Source: Amycolatopsis vancoresmycina (lineage in GTDB: Bacteria; Actinomycetota; Actinomycetes; Mycobacteriales; Pseudonocardiaceae). Taken from it: a stretch of 64,000 nucleotides of DNA. Below are positions 33,572 to 43,325 of this stretch, one piece after another. The stretch is taken from positions 248,001 through 312,000 of the forward strand of contig NZ_JNYY01000008.1 of the NCBI RefSeq assembly GCF_000716785.1, in the 5' to 3' direction. The translations under genes were made by a program, and so were the position numbers. How positions within the stretch are numbered: position 1 is the first letter of the stretch; every line of letters begins with the position of its first letter. The notes beneath the pieces are model-generated. The model was given only the letters and a program-made list of their open reading frames with translations. It searched no databases and was not told where the DNA came from.

Positions 33572-36500
33572 GTTCGGCGGTGGGGGCGGTCAGGAGGCCG
33601 CGGTCGTAGGCGATCGCCACTGCTTCTGCGCGGCGGCTGGCGCCCAGTTTGGCCATCACGCGCGAGAGGTGGACGCTCACCGTTTTTTCGCTGATGTAGA
33701 GCTCTTCGCCGACCTGGCGGTTCGTGCGGCCCAGGGCGACGCGCTCCAGGACGTCGCGTTCGCGGTCGGTCAGCGGGTCGGTCACGTCGCGGGCCGGGGC
33801 CACCGGCTCCGCGCCCGCCAGCTCGACTCGTGCTCGGTGGGCCAGGTCGCGGACCGCGTCGCGCAGCGGGAGCGCGCCGAGGCGGACCGCCACCGCGTGC
33901 GCCGCTTCCAAGGCGACGCGTGCGTCGGCGTCCGCCGCCAGCAGCGCCTCGGCTTCGTGCCAGCGGCAGACCGCCTGCTCGTACACCGCGCCGTAGCCGA
34001 ACGCCTCCGCCGTGGCCGCCCACCGCTGCGCGTCGCCGCGGCCGGACAGGCACGACGCCGCCGCCTCCAGCCGGGCCAGCCAGGCCCGGCCTTCCGGCCC
34101 GAGCGTCCCCGATCGCGGCTGCCCGACGACCGCGCACATCCGGCCGTGGGTCAGCATCCGCTCGCCGGCCGCGATCGCCGCGTCGGCCGCGGCCTGGTCG
34201 CCGTGGACCCGGGCGCCGGCGGCCAGCGCGGCCGCGGCCGTCACGCCCAGCGTGGCCACCCGGATGCCGGCCAGCAGGCCGGATTCGATGCGTTCCAGCC
34301 AGCCGATGAGGTCTTCGGCCCGGCGCACCGCCTCGGCGTGGTCGCCGCGCCAGTACGCCAGCTCGATCCCGGCGGCCCCGGCGGACAGCGGGATCTGCAT
34401 GTCCGCCGTCCAGTGCTGCCGCAGCCCGCCGAGCAGCTTCGCGCCCTCGTCGAACCGGCCGCGGGCGACGACGAACAGCGACCAGATGGCCTGGATCCGC
34501 GCGGCGACCGCGCTGGACACCCCGCGCCCGGCCCGGCCGGCGCTCTCGTCCGGCCAGTCGCCCGTCAGGTAGCGCAGCATCAGGTGCCGCGCCCGCAGTT
34601 CGAGCCCGAACGAACTCCAGCTCAGCCCGGATTCTTCGGCCCGGGCGACACCGCGCGCGGCGTGCGCCAAGGCTTCGGTGAACGCGGCCTCGTCGTCGTA
34701 GCTGAGCGCGAGGAAGTAGATGGCCCGGATCTCGGTGTTCAGCGCTCCGGCGTCGCGCGCCTTCCGCTCGGCCTTGCGCAGCCACTCGCGCGCCTCGGCC
34801 GCGTCGCCCCGCGAGTCGGCCAGCGTGCCCAGGGTGACCAGCGCCGACGCCTCCGCGCCCGCCGCGCCGACGGCCTGCGCGTCGGACACCGCCATGTGCG
34901 CGCTGTCCAGCGCCGCCTCGGGTTCTTCGAGGATCCGCAGGAACCCGGCCCGGCTGGCCAGCACCCAGGCCCGTGCCGCGCTGGGTTCGGTGTCCTTGAC
35001 CAGGTCCCAGGCCCGGTCGATGGCCGCGACGGCCTCCTCGAGGGTGCCTTCCAGCGCGAGCAGCGCGTCCGCCAGCCGCCGCCACACCTTCGCGGCGCGG
35101 TCGGTCGGGATGTCCGGGGTCAGCGACTGGGACGCCGAGCGGGCGAAGGCGACGGCCCGCTCGGGCTCGCCCGACGTGCCCGCGAAGTAGGACGCCTCGT
35201 ACAGCAGCCGCAGCTCGTCGAAGTCGGCGGGCCGGTCCGCGACGCCGACCGCGTCCCAGATGGACAGCGCCTGCTCGACGTGCTGCAGCGCCGACCCGGG
35301 CGCGCCGAGCTTCTCGGCTTCGTCCATCGCGCGCAGCAACGCCGGCAGCGCCGTGACCAGGTCGCTGCTCTGCATCGAGTGGTAGGCCAGCTTCGCGTCG
35401 TGCCCGCGGCCCTGCGGCCGCGCCTTGATCCGCGCCGCGTACGCCGCGTGCGTGCGTGACCGCTCCCCCGGCAACAGGTCGCCGTACACCGCTTCCTGCA
35501 GCAACGCGTGCCGGAACGTGTAGGAGCCGTCGGACAGCACCACCAGCACGTGGTGCTGGACGGCTTCGCGCAGCGCGTCGTCGAGTTCGAGCTCCCCCAG
35601 CCCGGACACCTCGGCGAGGGCGGCGTGCATGACGGGCTCGTTGGCCACCGAGATCACCCGCGCGACGCGGCGGGCGTCCGGCGAGAGCCGCTCGAGCCGG
35701 GACAGCAGCACCTCGGCCAGCCCGGCGGGCAGGTCGTTGCACTCCGTCTTGGTGGCGAGCAGCTCCTCGGCGAAGAACGGGTTGCCCTCCGACCGGCTGA
35801 CGATGTCGGCCACGACGTCCGAGGGCAGCGGCTCGTCGGCCAGCGCCTCGACGAACCGGCGGGCGTCGGCCGCGCCGAAGGGGTGCAGGTCGACGCGCTC
35901 GACCGTGGCCAGCCGGACCAGCTCCGAGAGCACGCCACGCAGCGGGTGACGGCGGTGCACGTCCTCCTCGCGGTAGCTGCCCACGACCAGCAGCCGCTGC
36001 GCCCGCAGCCGGCTGAGCAGGAAGGACAGCAGGTTGCGGGTCGACGCGTCGGCCCAGTGGAGGTCCTCCAGCAGGACCACCACCGGGCGCGACTCGGCGA
36101 TCTCGGTCAGCACCCCCAGTACCGCGTCGAACAACTGCAGCTGACCGAGGTCCTGCTCCGGCCGGGGACGCACCATGGTTTCCCGGTCGTTGGAGGTCAT
36201 CGGCGGGTGTTCGGCCGTCCGGGGCTCCTCGAAGCCGGGGCCCTGCGGCAGCAGCCGCCCGAGCGCCGGCCGGGCCCGCACCGCGGCGGCGACCACCGGG
36301 TCCGCCGCGCTGCCCAGCGGGGCGAGCGCTTCGGCGAACGGAAGATAAGGAAGACCGCCCTCGCGGACGTCGATGCAGCGGCCGGTGAGCACCAGCCCAC
36401 CGCACGCCGAGACGTGCTCGCCGAGCGCGGTCAGCAGCCGGGTCTTGCCGACCCCGGCGTCCCCCGAGAGCAGCACCGCGCCGGCTTCGCCACGTTCAGC

Positions 36501-36578
36501 CCTGGCGAAGGCGGCGCGGAGCCGCCGCATCTCGTGGGTACGGGCGACGAGCGGGATTCCGGAGCCGAGTCGGGGCAC
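33564..36578 (-). CDS. Large ATP-binding LuxR-family regulator (LAL/MalT-like)
   Basis: This protein of about 1,004 residues has an N-terminal AAA/NTPase module with Walker A SGDAGVGKT near residue 40 and Walker B VVVLLEDLHWAD near 170. A long helical TPR-like middle follows. A C-terminal LuxR helix-turn-helix (LTDRERDVLERVALGRTNRQVGEEL, then ISEKTVSVHLSRVMAKL) spans about 935-990. ATG 36587 opens the frame, but its codon overlaps the -10 box; GTG 36578 lies exactly 7 nt after that box, so I take it as a leaderless start. The promoter is near the PafBC consensus. Targets are unknown. Confidence 0.88.
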   Translation of the reverse strand: MPRLGSGIPLVARTHEMRRLRAAFARAERGEAGAVLLSGDAGVGKTRLLTALGEHVSACGGLVLTGRCIDVREGGLPYLPFAEALAPLGSAADPVVAAAVRARPALGRLLPQGPGFEEPRTAEHPPMTSNDRETMVRPRPEQDLGQLQLFDAVLGVLTEIAESRPVVVLLEDLHWADASTRNLLSFLLSRLRAQRLLVVGSYREEDVHRRHPLRGVLSELVRLATVERVDLHPFGAADARRFVEALADEPLPSDVVADIVSRSEGNPFFAEELLATKTECNDLPAGLAEVLLSRLERLSPDARRVARVISVANEPVMHAALAEVSGLGELELDDALREAVQHHVLVVLSDGSYTFRHALLQEAVYGDLLPGERSRTHAAYAARIKARPQGRGHDAKLAYHSMQSSDLVTALPALLRAMDEAEKLGAPGSALQHVEQALSIWDAVGVADRPADFDELRLLYEASYFAGTSGEPERAVAFARSASQSLTPDIPTDRAAKVWRRLADALLALEGTLEEAVAAIDRAWDLVKDTEPSAARAWVLASRAGFLRILEEPEAALDSAHMAVSDAQAVGAAGAEASALVTLGTLADSRGDAAEAREWLRKAERKARDAGALNTEIRAIYFLALSYDDEAAFTEALAHAARGVARAEESGLSWSSFGLELRARHLMLRYLTGDWPDESAGRAGRGVSSAVAARIQAIWSLFVVARGRFDEGAKLLGGLRQHWTADMQIPLSAGAAGIELAYWRGDHAEAVRRAEDLIGWLERIESGLLAGIRVATLGVTAAAALAAGARVHGDQAAADAAIAAGERMLTHGRMCAVVGQPRSGTLGPEGRAWLARLEAAASCLSGRGDAQRWAATAEAFGYGAVYEQAVCRWHEAEALLAADADARVALEAAHAVAVRLGALPLRDAVRDLAHRARVELAGAEPVAPARDVTDPLTDRERDVLERVALGRTNRQVGEELYISEKTVSVHLSRVMAKLGASRRAEAVAIAYDRGLLTAPTAEHA

Positions 36579-36585
36579 GAGGAGC

Positions 36586-36608
36586 ATTCTTGCCTACACC
36601 CCCGACAG
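36586..36608 (-). promoter_or_regulatory. PafBC-like promoter of the LuxR ATPase gene
   Basis: On the minus strand this reads CTGTCGGGG-N8-AAGAAT, near the consensus CTGTCGGTG-N8-TAnnnT but with A for the first T of the -10. GTG 36578 follows after exactly 7 nt, the same geometry as at the SNF2 and DUF2461 genes. Confidence 0.55.
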
Positions 36609-36649
36609 TTTCCGACCGCTTATCGCCATCGACACCATCACGCCGCCCC

Positions 36650-36859
36650 TTACCGGGCGGTCTCGCCGACACCCGCGGTCTCCCGCGCGGCTTCCCGGCG
36701 CTCCTGCTTCGGTACGTCGACGTCGGTGTGCGCGGCCCGCAGGTGGCGGACGGCGCGGCGGGCGCGGGCGGCCCAGGCGCTGCGCCCGGCCTTCCGCAGT
36801 TCCTCGGCCCGGTACGCCGCTTCGGCTCGGACCGCGTCGAGCATGAGATCGCTGTGCAT
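36650..36859 (-). CDS. Small basic hypothetical protein, 69 residues
   Basis: This helical, arginine-rich protein (AVRAEAAYRAEELRKAGRSAWAARARRAVRHLRAA) has a GGGGAA site 5 nt before ATG 36859. Codon third positions are GC-rich as in real genes here. Similar short proteins are common in actinobacteria. The function is unknown. Longer open frames across this stretch lack a start signal. Confidence 0.6.
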   Translation of the reverse strand: MHSDLMLDAVRAEAAYRAEELRKAGRSAWAARARRAVRHLRAAHTDVDVPKQERREAARETAGVGETAR

Positions 36860-36957
36860 CGTGTTCCCCTGTTCCTGGTTCTCCGGTTCGGTAGCACTCA
36901 GGTTCGTCCTGAGGGGGCACCTCAGGCATCGGGTGATCACGTTGCCGTGGGCACGAA

Positions 36958-37007
36958 AAGACCCCTTACTCCCGGCCAAGCCCAGCTCGGCGGGGGTAAG
37001 GGGTCTT
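36958..37007. terminator. Terminator of the DUF397 gene
   Basis: Twelve-bp arms AAGACCCCTTAC and GTAAGGGGTCTT surround a 26-nt loop. It starts 11 bp after the DUF397 stop on the minus strand. The A-run at 36956-36959 gives a short U-tract on the minus transcript. Confidence 0.85.
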
Positions 37008-37017
37008 CCCGAGCGCC

Positions 37018-37221
37018 TCAGTCGTGCGCCGGGCCGCCGGTCCGCACCGTGGCCAGCAGCCCCTGCCAACCCGACGCGGGCAGGCGGAACGCACCCCCTT
37101 CGGGGTCCTTCGAGTCGCGCACCGCGGCGCCGCCGCCGACGAACGCGACCTCGACGCAGTCGTTGCCGCCACCGCTGTGGCTGCTCTTGCGCCACCGCGC
37201 CCCGGAGAGTTCTGCTTCCAT
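37018..37221 (-). CDS. DUF397 protein
   Basis: This 67-residue DUF397 protein has ARWRKSSHSGGGNDCVEVAF, then AAVRDSKDPEGGAFRLP and GWQGLLATVRTG. DUF397 genes are paired with XRE/DUF5753 regulators in actinobacteria, as here with a 12-nt gap. Some pairs resemble toxin-antitoxin or developmental regulators (Scr1/Scr2 type). ATG 37221 follows AAGGAG by 8 nt. Confidence 0.93.
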   Translation of the reverse strand: MEAELSGARWRKSSHSGGGNDCVEVAFVGGGAAVRDSKDPEGGAFRLPASGWQGLLATVRTGGPAHD

Positions 37222-37233
37222 GGTCCCCACTCC

Positions 37234-38136
37234 TTACTGTGTCCTCGGTTCCAGTTGGTGCACCGGAGCCGGTACGGCCGCCTGTTCGGCGAACCGTCCG
37301 GCCGCCTCGGCGATCAGCTCCACCGAGTCGTCCGGCTTCAGTGCGGCCGCGCGCAGATGGTCGAACATCAGCCCGTAGCGCCGGACGTCTGTGGGTTCCT
37401 CCAGGTAGAGGCCGCTGGACGTGCTGTCGTCGACGTAGACGACGTCCGGGTCGGCCTGCTCGGGGAAGCCCATGATCAGGAAGGGGCCCTCCATGCCGGG
37501 GTGCGCCCCGGCGCCGAACGGCACCACCTGGATGGTCACGTTCGGTTTCTCGGCGACGGCGACCATGCGGTAGAGCTGCTCGGCCATCACCTCGGGGGTG
37601 TCGACCACGCGGCGCAGCACGGCCTCGTCCATCACCGCCCAGTACTCCGGCGGCGGGGTCTCGGACAGCAGTTCCTGGCGCGCCATCCGCGCGGCGACGC
37701 GCCGGCGGATCTCGGCTTCTTCGGCGTCCGGCCGCAGTGCGCGGATCACCGCGCGGGCGTACCGCTCGGTCTGCAGCAGGCCCGGCACCAGCAGCGCCTG
37801 GAACGCCCGCAGCGAGCTGGCGTCGGCTTCGAGCCCGACGAAGGTGCCGGTGAAGACCTCGTTGTACGCGTGCCACCAGCCGCGTTTGCGGGCTTCCCTC
37901 GCCAGCTGGACGAGCGCCTCCTGCTCGTCGCCGGTGATCCCGTAGAGGGCCAGCATGTCCCGGGCGTCACGCGGGGTGACCCCGACGTGGCCGGTTTCGA
38001 TGCGGCTGATCTTCGAAGCGGAGCACTCGAGCTTCTCTCCCACCTCGTCGATGGTGAGGTCCGCGGCCTCGCGGAGCCGGCGCAGCTCGCCCGCGAGCCG
38101 CCGGCGGCGAACCGTGGGGCTCTGTCCCCTTGCCAT
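37234..38136 (-). CDS. XRE-family regulator with DUF5753 domain
   Basis: This 300-residue protein has an N-terminal Xre helix-turn-helix (LREAADLTIDEVGEKLECSASKISRIETG, residues 21-49) and a C-terminal DUF5753 domain with LLVPGLLQTERYARAV, VTIQVVPFGAGAHPGM and DPDVVYVDD. It pairs with the DUF397 gene directly downstream. Such regulators influence development and antibiotic production in Streptomyces. ATG 38136 follows GGAGG. Confidence 0.93.
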   Translation of the reverse strand: MARGQSPTVRRRRLAGELRRLREAADLTIDEVGEKLECSASKISRIETGHVGVTPRDARDMLALYGITGDEQEALVQLAREARKRGWWHAYNEVFTGTFVGLEADASSLRAFQALLVPGLLQTERYARAVIRALRPDAEEAEIRRRVAARMARQELLSETPPPEYWAVMDEAVLRRVVDTPEVMAEQLYRMVAVAEKPNVTIQVVPFGAGAHPGMEGPFLIMGFPEQADPDVVYVDDSTSSGLYLEEPTDVRRYGLMFDHLRAAALKPDDSVELIAEAAGRFAEQAAVPAPVHQLEPRTQ

Positions 38137-38484
38137 CGCGGCACCTCCGGATCTCGACGTTCCTGTATCTAACCAGCCGGTCGCAGACTCGGTGGAGCAT
38201 TAACACGAGGCGATTGCCGGCACCGGATCTGCAATTTGCAAAATGCTCTTGTACCCTCGCACCCTGCACTCGCAACGGGCGCTCGACAGTCGGCCCGCCG
38301 TGGCTTCGACCGGCCTCTGAGCAGGGTAGACGATGATCCCGCGATGTGCCGCCCGGTCGCCGGGCGAAGGGGTCCGGGGCCGTCCCCCGATCGGTCCCGG
38401 CCCCCTCACAAGGGCCGGGTGCCCCTTTCCCGGGACCAATATTCGACCTATTCGTCGCCCGGAAGGGTGATTTCCCGGCGAACT
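38137..38484. other. Intergenic stretch upstream of the XRE gene
   Basis: About 350 bp without a convincing gene. On the minus strand a TAGATA box near 38163-38168 is a possible XRE promoter. A TGCAATTTGCA palindrome lies near 38228-38238. The hairpin at 38396-38419 (CCCGGCCC-N8-GGGCCGGG) could end the tesB transcript. Confidence 0.5.
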
Positions 38485-39378
38485 TCACAACACGCGCAAG
38501 AGTCCTTCTTGGACGACCGTCGCGATCAGGGTGCCGTCCGCGGCGAAGAACCGGCCGGTGGCCAGACCACGGGCCCCGGACGCGGTCGGCGAGGCGCTGT
38601 CGTACAGGAACCACTCGTCGGCGCGGAACGGCCGGTGGAACCACAGCGCGTGGTCGAGGCTGGCGCCGAGCACCTTGTCGGTGTCCCAGTAGACGCCGTG
38701 GCGCGCGAGCACCGAGTCCAGCAGCGTCATGTCGGAGGCGTAGGTGAGCACGCACACGTGCAGCAGCTGGTCGTCGGGCAGCTTCCCGTCGGCGCGCATC
38801 CACACCTGGTTGCGGGCGGGCCGCTCGCCGGTCTCGCGGGTGATCCACGGCGGCTCGTTGACGTACCGCACGTCGATCGGCCGCGGCCGGGCGTGCGCGC
38901 CGATCGCGTAGCCCTCGGCGCGTTCCATCAGGGTCGGCAGCGTCTCCGGCGCCGGGACGCCCGCCGGCATCTCCTCGGCGTGTTCGATGCCCGGCTCGTC
39001 CTTCTGGAACGACGCCGAGAGCGAGAAGATCGCCTTGCCGTGCTGAATCGCCACGACCCGGCGGGTGGTGAACGAACGGCCGTCGCGGATCCGGTCGACC
39101 TCGTACACGATCGGCACGCTGGGGTCGCCGCCGCGGATGAAGTACGCGTGCAGCGAGTGGACCCGGCGTTCGTCGGGGACCGTGCGCCCGGCCGCGACCA
39201 GCGCCTGGCCGGCGACCTGCCCGCCGAACACCCGCACCGGCGAGTGGGCGGGCGAGACGCCGCGGAAGATGTTCTCTTCGATCTTCTCCAGGTCGAGCAG
39301 CGCGATCAGGCGGTCGAGCACCGGCTGGCCGCCGCCGGGGGTTTCCTGTTCGGCGGCGGCCCTGGCCATTTCAGTCAT
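38485..39378 (-). CDS. tesB: Acyl-CoA thioesterase II
   Basis: This 297-residue double-hotdog thioesterase has RVFGGQVAGQALVAAGRTV and HSLHAYFIRGGDP in the first hotdog, and ASLDHALWFHRPFRADEWFLYD with the catalytic Asp in the second. Length and motifs match TesB. It hydrolyses medium- and long-chain acyl-CoA to free acids. ATG 39378 is the frame start; ATG 39366 is a possible alternative. It is encoded just upstream of the XRE gene region, without a clear partner. Confidence 0.93.
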   Translation of the reverse strand: MTEMARAAAEQETPGGGQPVLDRLIALLDLEKIEENIFRGVSPAHSPVRVFGGQVAGQALVAAGRTVPDERRVHSLHAYFIRGGDPSVPIVYEVDRIRDGRSFTTRRVVAIQHGKAIFSLSASFQKDEPGIEHAEEMPAGVPAPETLPTLMERAEGYAIGAHARPRPIDVRYVNEPPWITRETGERPARNQVWMRADGKLPDDQLLHVCVLTYASDMTLLDSVLARHGVYWDTDKVLGASLDHALWFHRPFRADEWFLYDSASPTASGARGLATGRFFAADGTLIATVVQEGLLRVL

Positions 39379-39414
39379 GGCCAGACCCTATGCGCTGGAC
39401 GGGTGACGCGTCCC

Positions 39415-40839
39415 TTATGCGTGGTCGTCTTCACCGAGGCGGTGCACGCGGATCAGGTTGGTCGACCCGACGGTGCCCGGCGGGGAACCGGCCACGATGA
39501 CGACCAGGTCGCCCTTCTGGTACTTGCCCATCTCCAGCATGGCGTGGTCGACCTGCTGGATCATCTGGTCGGTCGAGTTGACCTGCGGGACGATGTGGGT
39601 GTTGGTGCCCCAGGTCATCGACAGCTGGCTGCGCACGCACTCCTCGGGGGTGAACGCCAGCAGCGGCAGCCGCGTGTGCAGCCGCGCCAGGCGGCGCACG
39701 GTGTCACCGGACTGCGTGAACGCGACCAGCGCCTTCGCGTTGAGCCGCTCGCCGATGTCGCGGGCGGCGTAGGAGATCACGCCGCGCTTGGTGCGCGGGA
39801 CGTGCGACAGCGGCGGCACGATCGGCGAGTCGGTCTCGACCGCCTCGATGATCCGGCCCATCGTCTGCACGGTCTCGATCGGGTACCGGCCGACGCTGGT
39901 CTCGCCGGACAGCATCACCGCGTCGGTGCCGTCGAGGACCGCGTTCGCGACGTCGGATGCCTCGGCGCGGGTCGGGCGCGAGTTGTTGATCATCGACTCG
40001 AGCATCTGCGTCGCGACGATGACCGGCTTCGCGTTCTCGCGGCAGATCTGGATGGCGCGCTTCTGCACCAGCGGGACCTGCTCCAGCGGCAGCTCGACGC
40101 CGAGGTCGCCGCGGGCGACCATCACCGCGTCGAAGGCCAGCACGATGGCTTCGAGGTTGTAGACGGCTTCGGGCTTCTCGATCTTGGCCACGACCGGCAG
40201 CCGGCCCTTGCCGACCCGATCCATCACCTGGTGGACCAGGTCGATGTCGGCCGGGGAGCGGACGAAGGACAGGGCGATGAAGTCGACGCCCAGCTCCAGC
40301 GCGAACTCGAGGTCCTCGATGTCCTTGTCGGACAGCGCCGGCACGGAGACGTCCATGCCGGGCAGCGAGACGCCCTTGTTGTTGCTGACCGGGCCGCCTT
40401 CGGTGACCTCGCAGACCACGTCCGGGCCCTCGACCTTGCGGACCACCAGGCCGACCTTGCCGTCGTCGACGAGCAGCCGGTCGCCGGGCTTGGCGTCCTT
40501 CGCCAGGCCCTTGTAGGTGGTCGAGACCCGGTCGTGGGTGCCGGCGACGTCCTCGACGGTGATCCGGACGACGTCACCGTTGTGCCACTCGACCGGCCCG
40601 CCGGCGAACGTGCCCAGGCGGATCTTCGGGCCCTGCAGGTCGGCGAGGACGCCGACCGCCCGCCCGCTCTCGGCGGCCGCGGACCGGATGAGGTCGTAGA
40701 CCTCCTTGTGGTCGCTGTGGCTGCCGTGGCTGAAGTTCATTCTGGCCACGTCCATGCCCGCGTCGACCAGCGCCCGCATCTTCTCCGGTGTGGCGGTGGC
40801 GGGGCCCAGGGTACAAACGATCTTCGCGCGTCGGCTCAC
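39415..40839 (-). CDS. pyk: Pyruvate kinase
   Basis: This 474-residue enzyme makes pyruvate and ATP from phosphoenolpyruvate and ADP. The KIVCTLGPAT start, ARMNFSHG, the substrate site VVAKIEKPEAVYNLEAI and VMVARGDLGVELP, and the C-terminal effector domain are all present. An in-frame start exists at 40896, but GTG 40839 gives an N-terminus (MSRRAKIVCTLGP) that aligns with mycobacterial Pyk. It is preceded by TACGCT and 8 nt, suggesting a leaderless mRNA. The tesB gene lies 36 bp downstream. Confidence 0.95.
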   Translation of the reverse strand: MSRRAKIVCTLGPATATPEKMRALVDAGMDVARMNFSHGSHSDHKEVYDLIRSAAAESGRAVGVLADLQGPKIRLGTFAGGPVEWHNGDVVRITVEDVAGTHDRVSTTYKGLAKDAKPGDRLLVDDGKVGLVVRKVEGPDVVCEVTEGGPVSNNKGVSLPGMDVSVPALSDKDIEDLEFALELGVDFIALSFVRSPADIDLVHQVMDRVGKGRLPVVAKIEKPEAVYNLEAIVLAFDAVMVARGDLGVELPLEQVPLVQKRAIQICRENAKPVIVATQMLESMINNSRPTRAEASDVANAVLDGTDAVMLSGETSVGRYPIETVQTMGRIIEAVETDSPIVPPLSHVPRTKRGVISYAARDIGERLNAKALVAFTQSGDTVRRLARLHTRLPLLAFTPEECVRSQLSMTWGTNTHIVPQVNSTDQMIQQVDHAMLEMGKYQKGDLVVIVAGSPPGTVGSTNLIRVHRLGEDDHA

Positions 40840-40931
40840 GTCCACATAGCGTAGACCCTCTTCGCTCGTTCGTCTGTACCGATCCCGAATGTTCAAGAAG
40901 ATGTTCAGAAACCTGCCCGCTCAGGTCACGC

Positions 40932-41597
40932 TCAGCGACGCGGCTGTTCGCTGGGGCCGACCCGGTCACGGGCCCATTCGTTGAACTCGCGCAGCTGCCG
41001 CCACGCCTTCCGGACCCGGTCGAAGGCACCCCGCTCGTGCAGGACGTCGTCGGGCTCCCAGCCGCGCACGGCGTACACCGAGCGGTAGCGCAGCAGGTCC
41101 AGGCGCGGGTGTTCGGCGTCGAACCCGCGCGGCTTGGACTTCAGCCGGTCGCCCTTGACCTCCCAGCCGGTGCGCTCCAGCTTGGCGAGGATCTTCTGCA
41201 GCGCTTCGCCGTGCAGGTCCGTGTCGACCGCCTTGCGGAACCGGGCGACCTGGTCGGAGGCGAGGTAGAAGCAGCCGCCGCCGACGCGCAGGCCCTCCGG
41301 CCCGACCTCGACATAGTAGGCGCCGCCGCCCCGGCCCTGCTCGATCACCCCGCCGCAGTGGGTCTTGTACGGCGTCTTGTCCTTGGCGAAGCGGACGTCC
41401 CGGTAGGGGCGGAACACCTTGGGCTCGCCGAACCCGTCGGAGAACTCGGGCGCCAGCTCGGCCAGCAGGGCTTCCATCGGGGCGCGGACGTCGGACTTGT
41501 ACGTCTCGACGTGGTCGTCCCAGTAGGGCTTGGAGTTGTCCTCCACCAGTCCGTCGAAGAAGTCGACGGCGTACTCGCCGAATCCGCTGAACTTCAC
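40932..41597 (-). CDS. DUF2461 (TIGR02453) family protein
   Basis: This 221-residue protein of the DUF2461 family has KFSGFGEYAVDFFDGLVEDNSKPYWDDH, then DVRFAKDKTPYKTHCGGVI and LRVGGGCFYLASDQVARFRKAVD. The family is widespread and its chemistry is unknown. I chose GTG 41597 over the frame start 41621. The family N-terminus begins with Met-Lys-Phe at this point, and a TACTGT -10 box ends 7 nt before it. The PafBC-type promoter implies DNA-damage induction, a clue to function. Confidence 0.88.
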   Translation of the reverse strand: MKFSGFGEYAVDFFDGLVEDNSKPYWDDHVETYKSDVRAPMEALLAELAPEFSDGFGEPKVFRPYRDVRFAKDKTPYKTHCGGVIEQGRGGGAYYVEVGPEGLRVGGGCFYLASDQVARFRKAVDTDLHGEALQKILAKLERTGWEVKGDRLKSKPRGFDAEHPRLDLLRYRSVYAVRGWEPDDVLHERGAFDRVRKAWRQLREFNEWARDRVGPSEQPRR

Positions 41598-41604
41598 GCG
41601 GACG

Positions 41605-41627
41605 ACAGTAAACGGGGGCACCGACGG
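41605..41627 (-). promoter_or_regulatory. PafBC-type promoter of the DUF2461 gene
   Basis: On the minus strand this reads CCGTCGGTG-N8-TACTGT, followed 7 nt later by the GTG start. The geometry is identical to the SNF2 helicase promoter. It overlaps the terminator hairpin of the chitinase gene. Confidence 0.65.
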
Positions 41628-41644
41628 TTTCCGCCGGTGCCCCC
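41614..41644. terminator. Terminator of the chitinase gene
   Basis: Fourteen-bp arms (41614-41627 and 41631-41644) with one A-C mismatch and a TTT loop lie 6 bp after the chitinase stop. Confidence 0.75.
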
Positions 41645-41650
41645 GGGACG

Positions 41651-42865
<1,215 letters not shown>

Positions 42866-42925
42866 GCGTTCTCCCTCCGGGGAATTACTCACGGCGTCGG
42901 TGCCGGAGTGGTGGGGACCACACTC

Positions 42926-42966
42926 ACCGTAAGTGGACTAGACCACTAGGTCAATGGTTCAGACCA
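42926..42966 (-). promoter_or_regulatory. Chitinase promoter with DasR-like dre operator in its spacer
   Basis: On the minus strand -35 TTGACC (42949-42954) and -10 TACGGT (42926-42931) are 17 bp apart. The spacer is occupied by AGTGGACTAGACCACT (42932-42947), one base off the Streptomyces dre consensus AGTGGTCTAGACCACT. A second, weaker copy TGGTTCAGACCA lies at 42955-42966. A bound repressor would block RNA polymerase directly. Confidence 0.8.
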
Positions 42967-43022
42967 TGGTCGATCCACATTCCTTGACAGGAATATGCCC
43001 GGCGGAGCACATTTCAGGGGTG

Positions 43023-43322
43023 ATGCGGACTTTCGACGTCCTCGCCGAGCCCCGGCGCCGGACCATCCTCGACCTGCTGCGCGACGGCGAGCGCTCGGTC
43101 GGCGAGCTCGTGGACGAGCTGGAGCTGAGCCAGCCCGCGGTGTCCAAGCACCTGCGGGTGCTGCGCGAAGCCGGGCTGGTGACGGTCCGGGTCGCGGCGC
43201 AGCGGCGGTGCTACGCGCTGCGCCCGGAACCCCTGGCCGAGGTCGACGCCTGGCTGGCGCCCTACCGCCGGTTCTGGTCGGACCGGCTCGACGCGCTGGA
43301 ACGGCGGCTGGACGAGAGCTGA
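43023..43322 (+). CDS. ArsR-family winged-helix regulator
   Basis: This regulator of about 99 residues has FDVLAEPRRRTILDLLRDGERSVGELVDELELSQPAVSKHLRVLREAGLVTVR and no metal-binding cysteines. ATG 43023 (or GTG 43020) is chosen over 42954 because a TTGACA -35 at 42984 would place the transcript start there; leaderless translation is possible. It diverges from the chitinase gene but does not look like its regulator, since that promoter has a DasR-type site. The target is unknown. Confidence 0.85.
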   Translation: MRTFDVLAEPRRRTILDLLRDGERSVGELVDELELSQPAVSKHLRVLREAGLVTVRVAAQRRCYALRPEPLAEVDAWLAPYRRFWSDRLDALERRLDES

Positions 43323-43325
43323 GCG

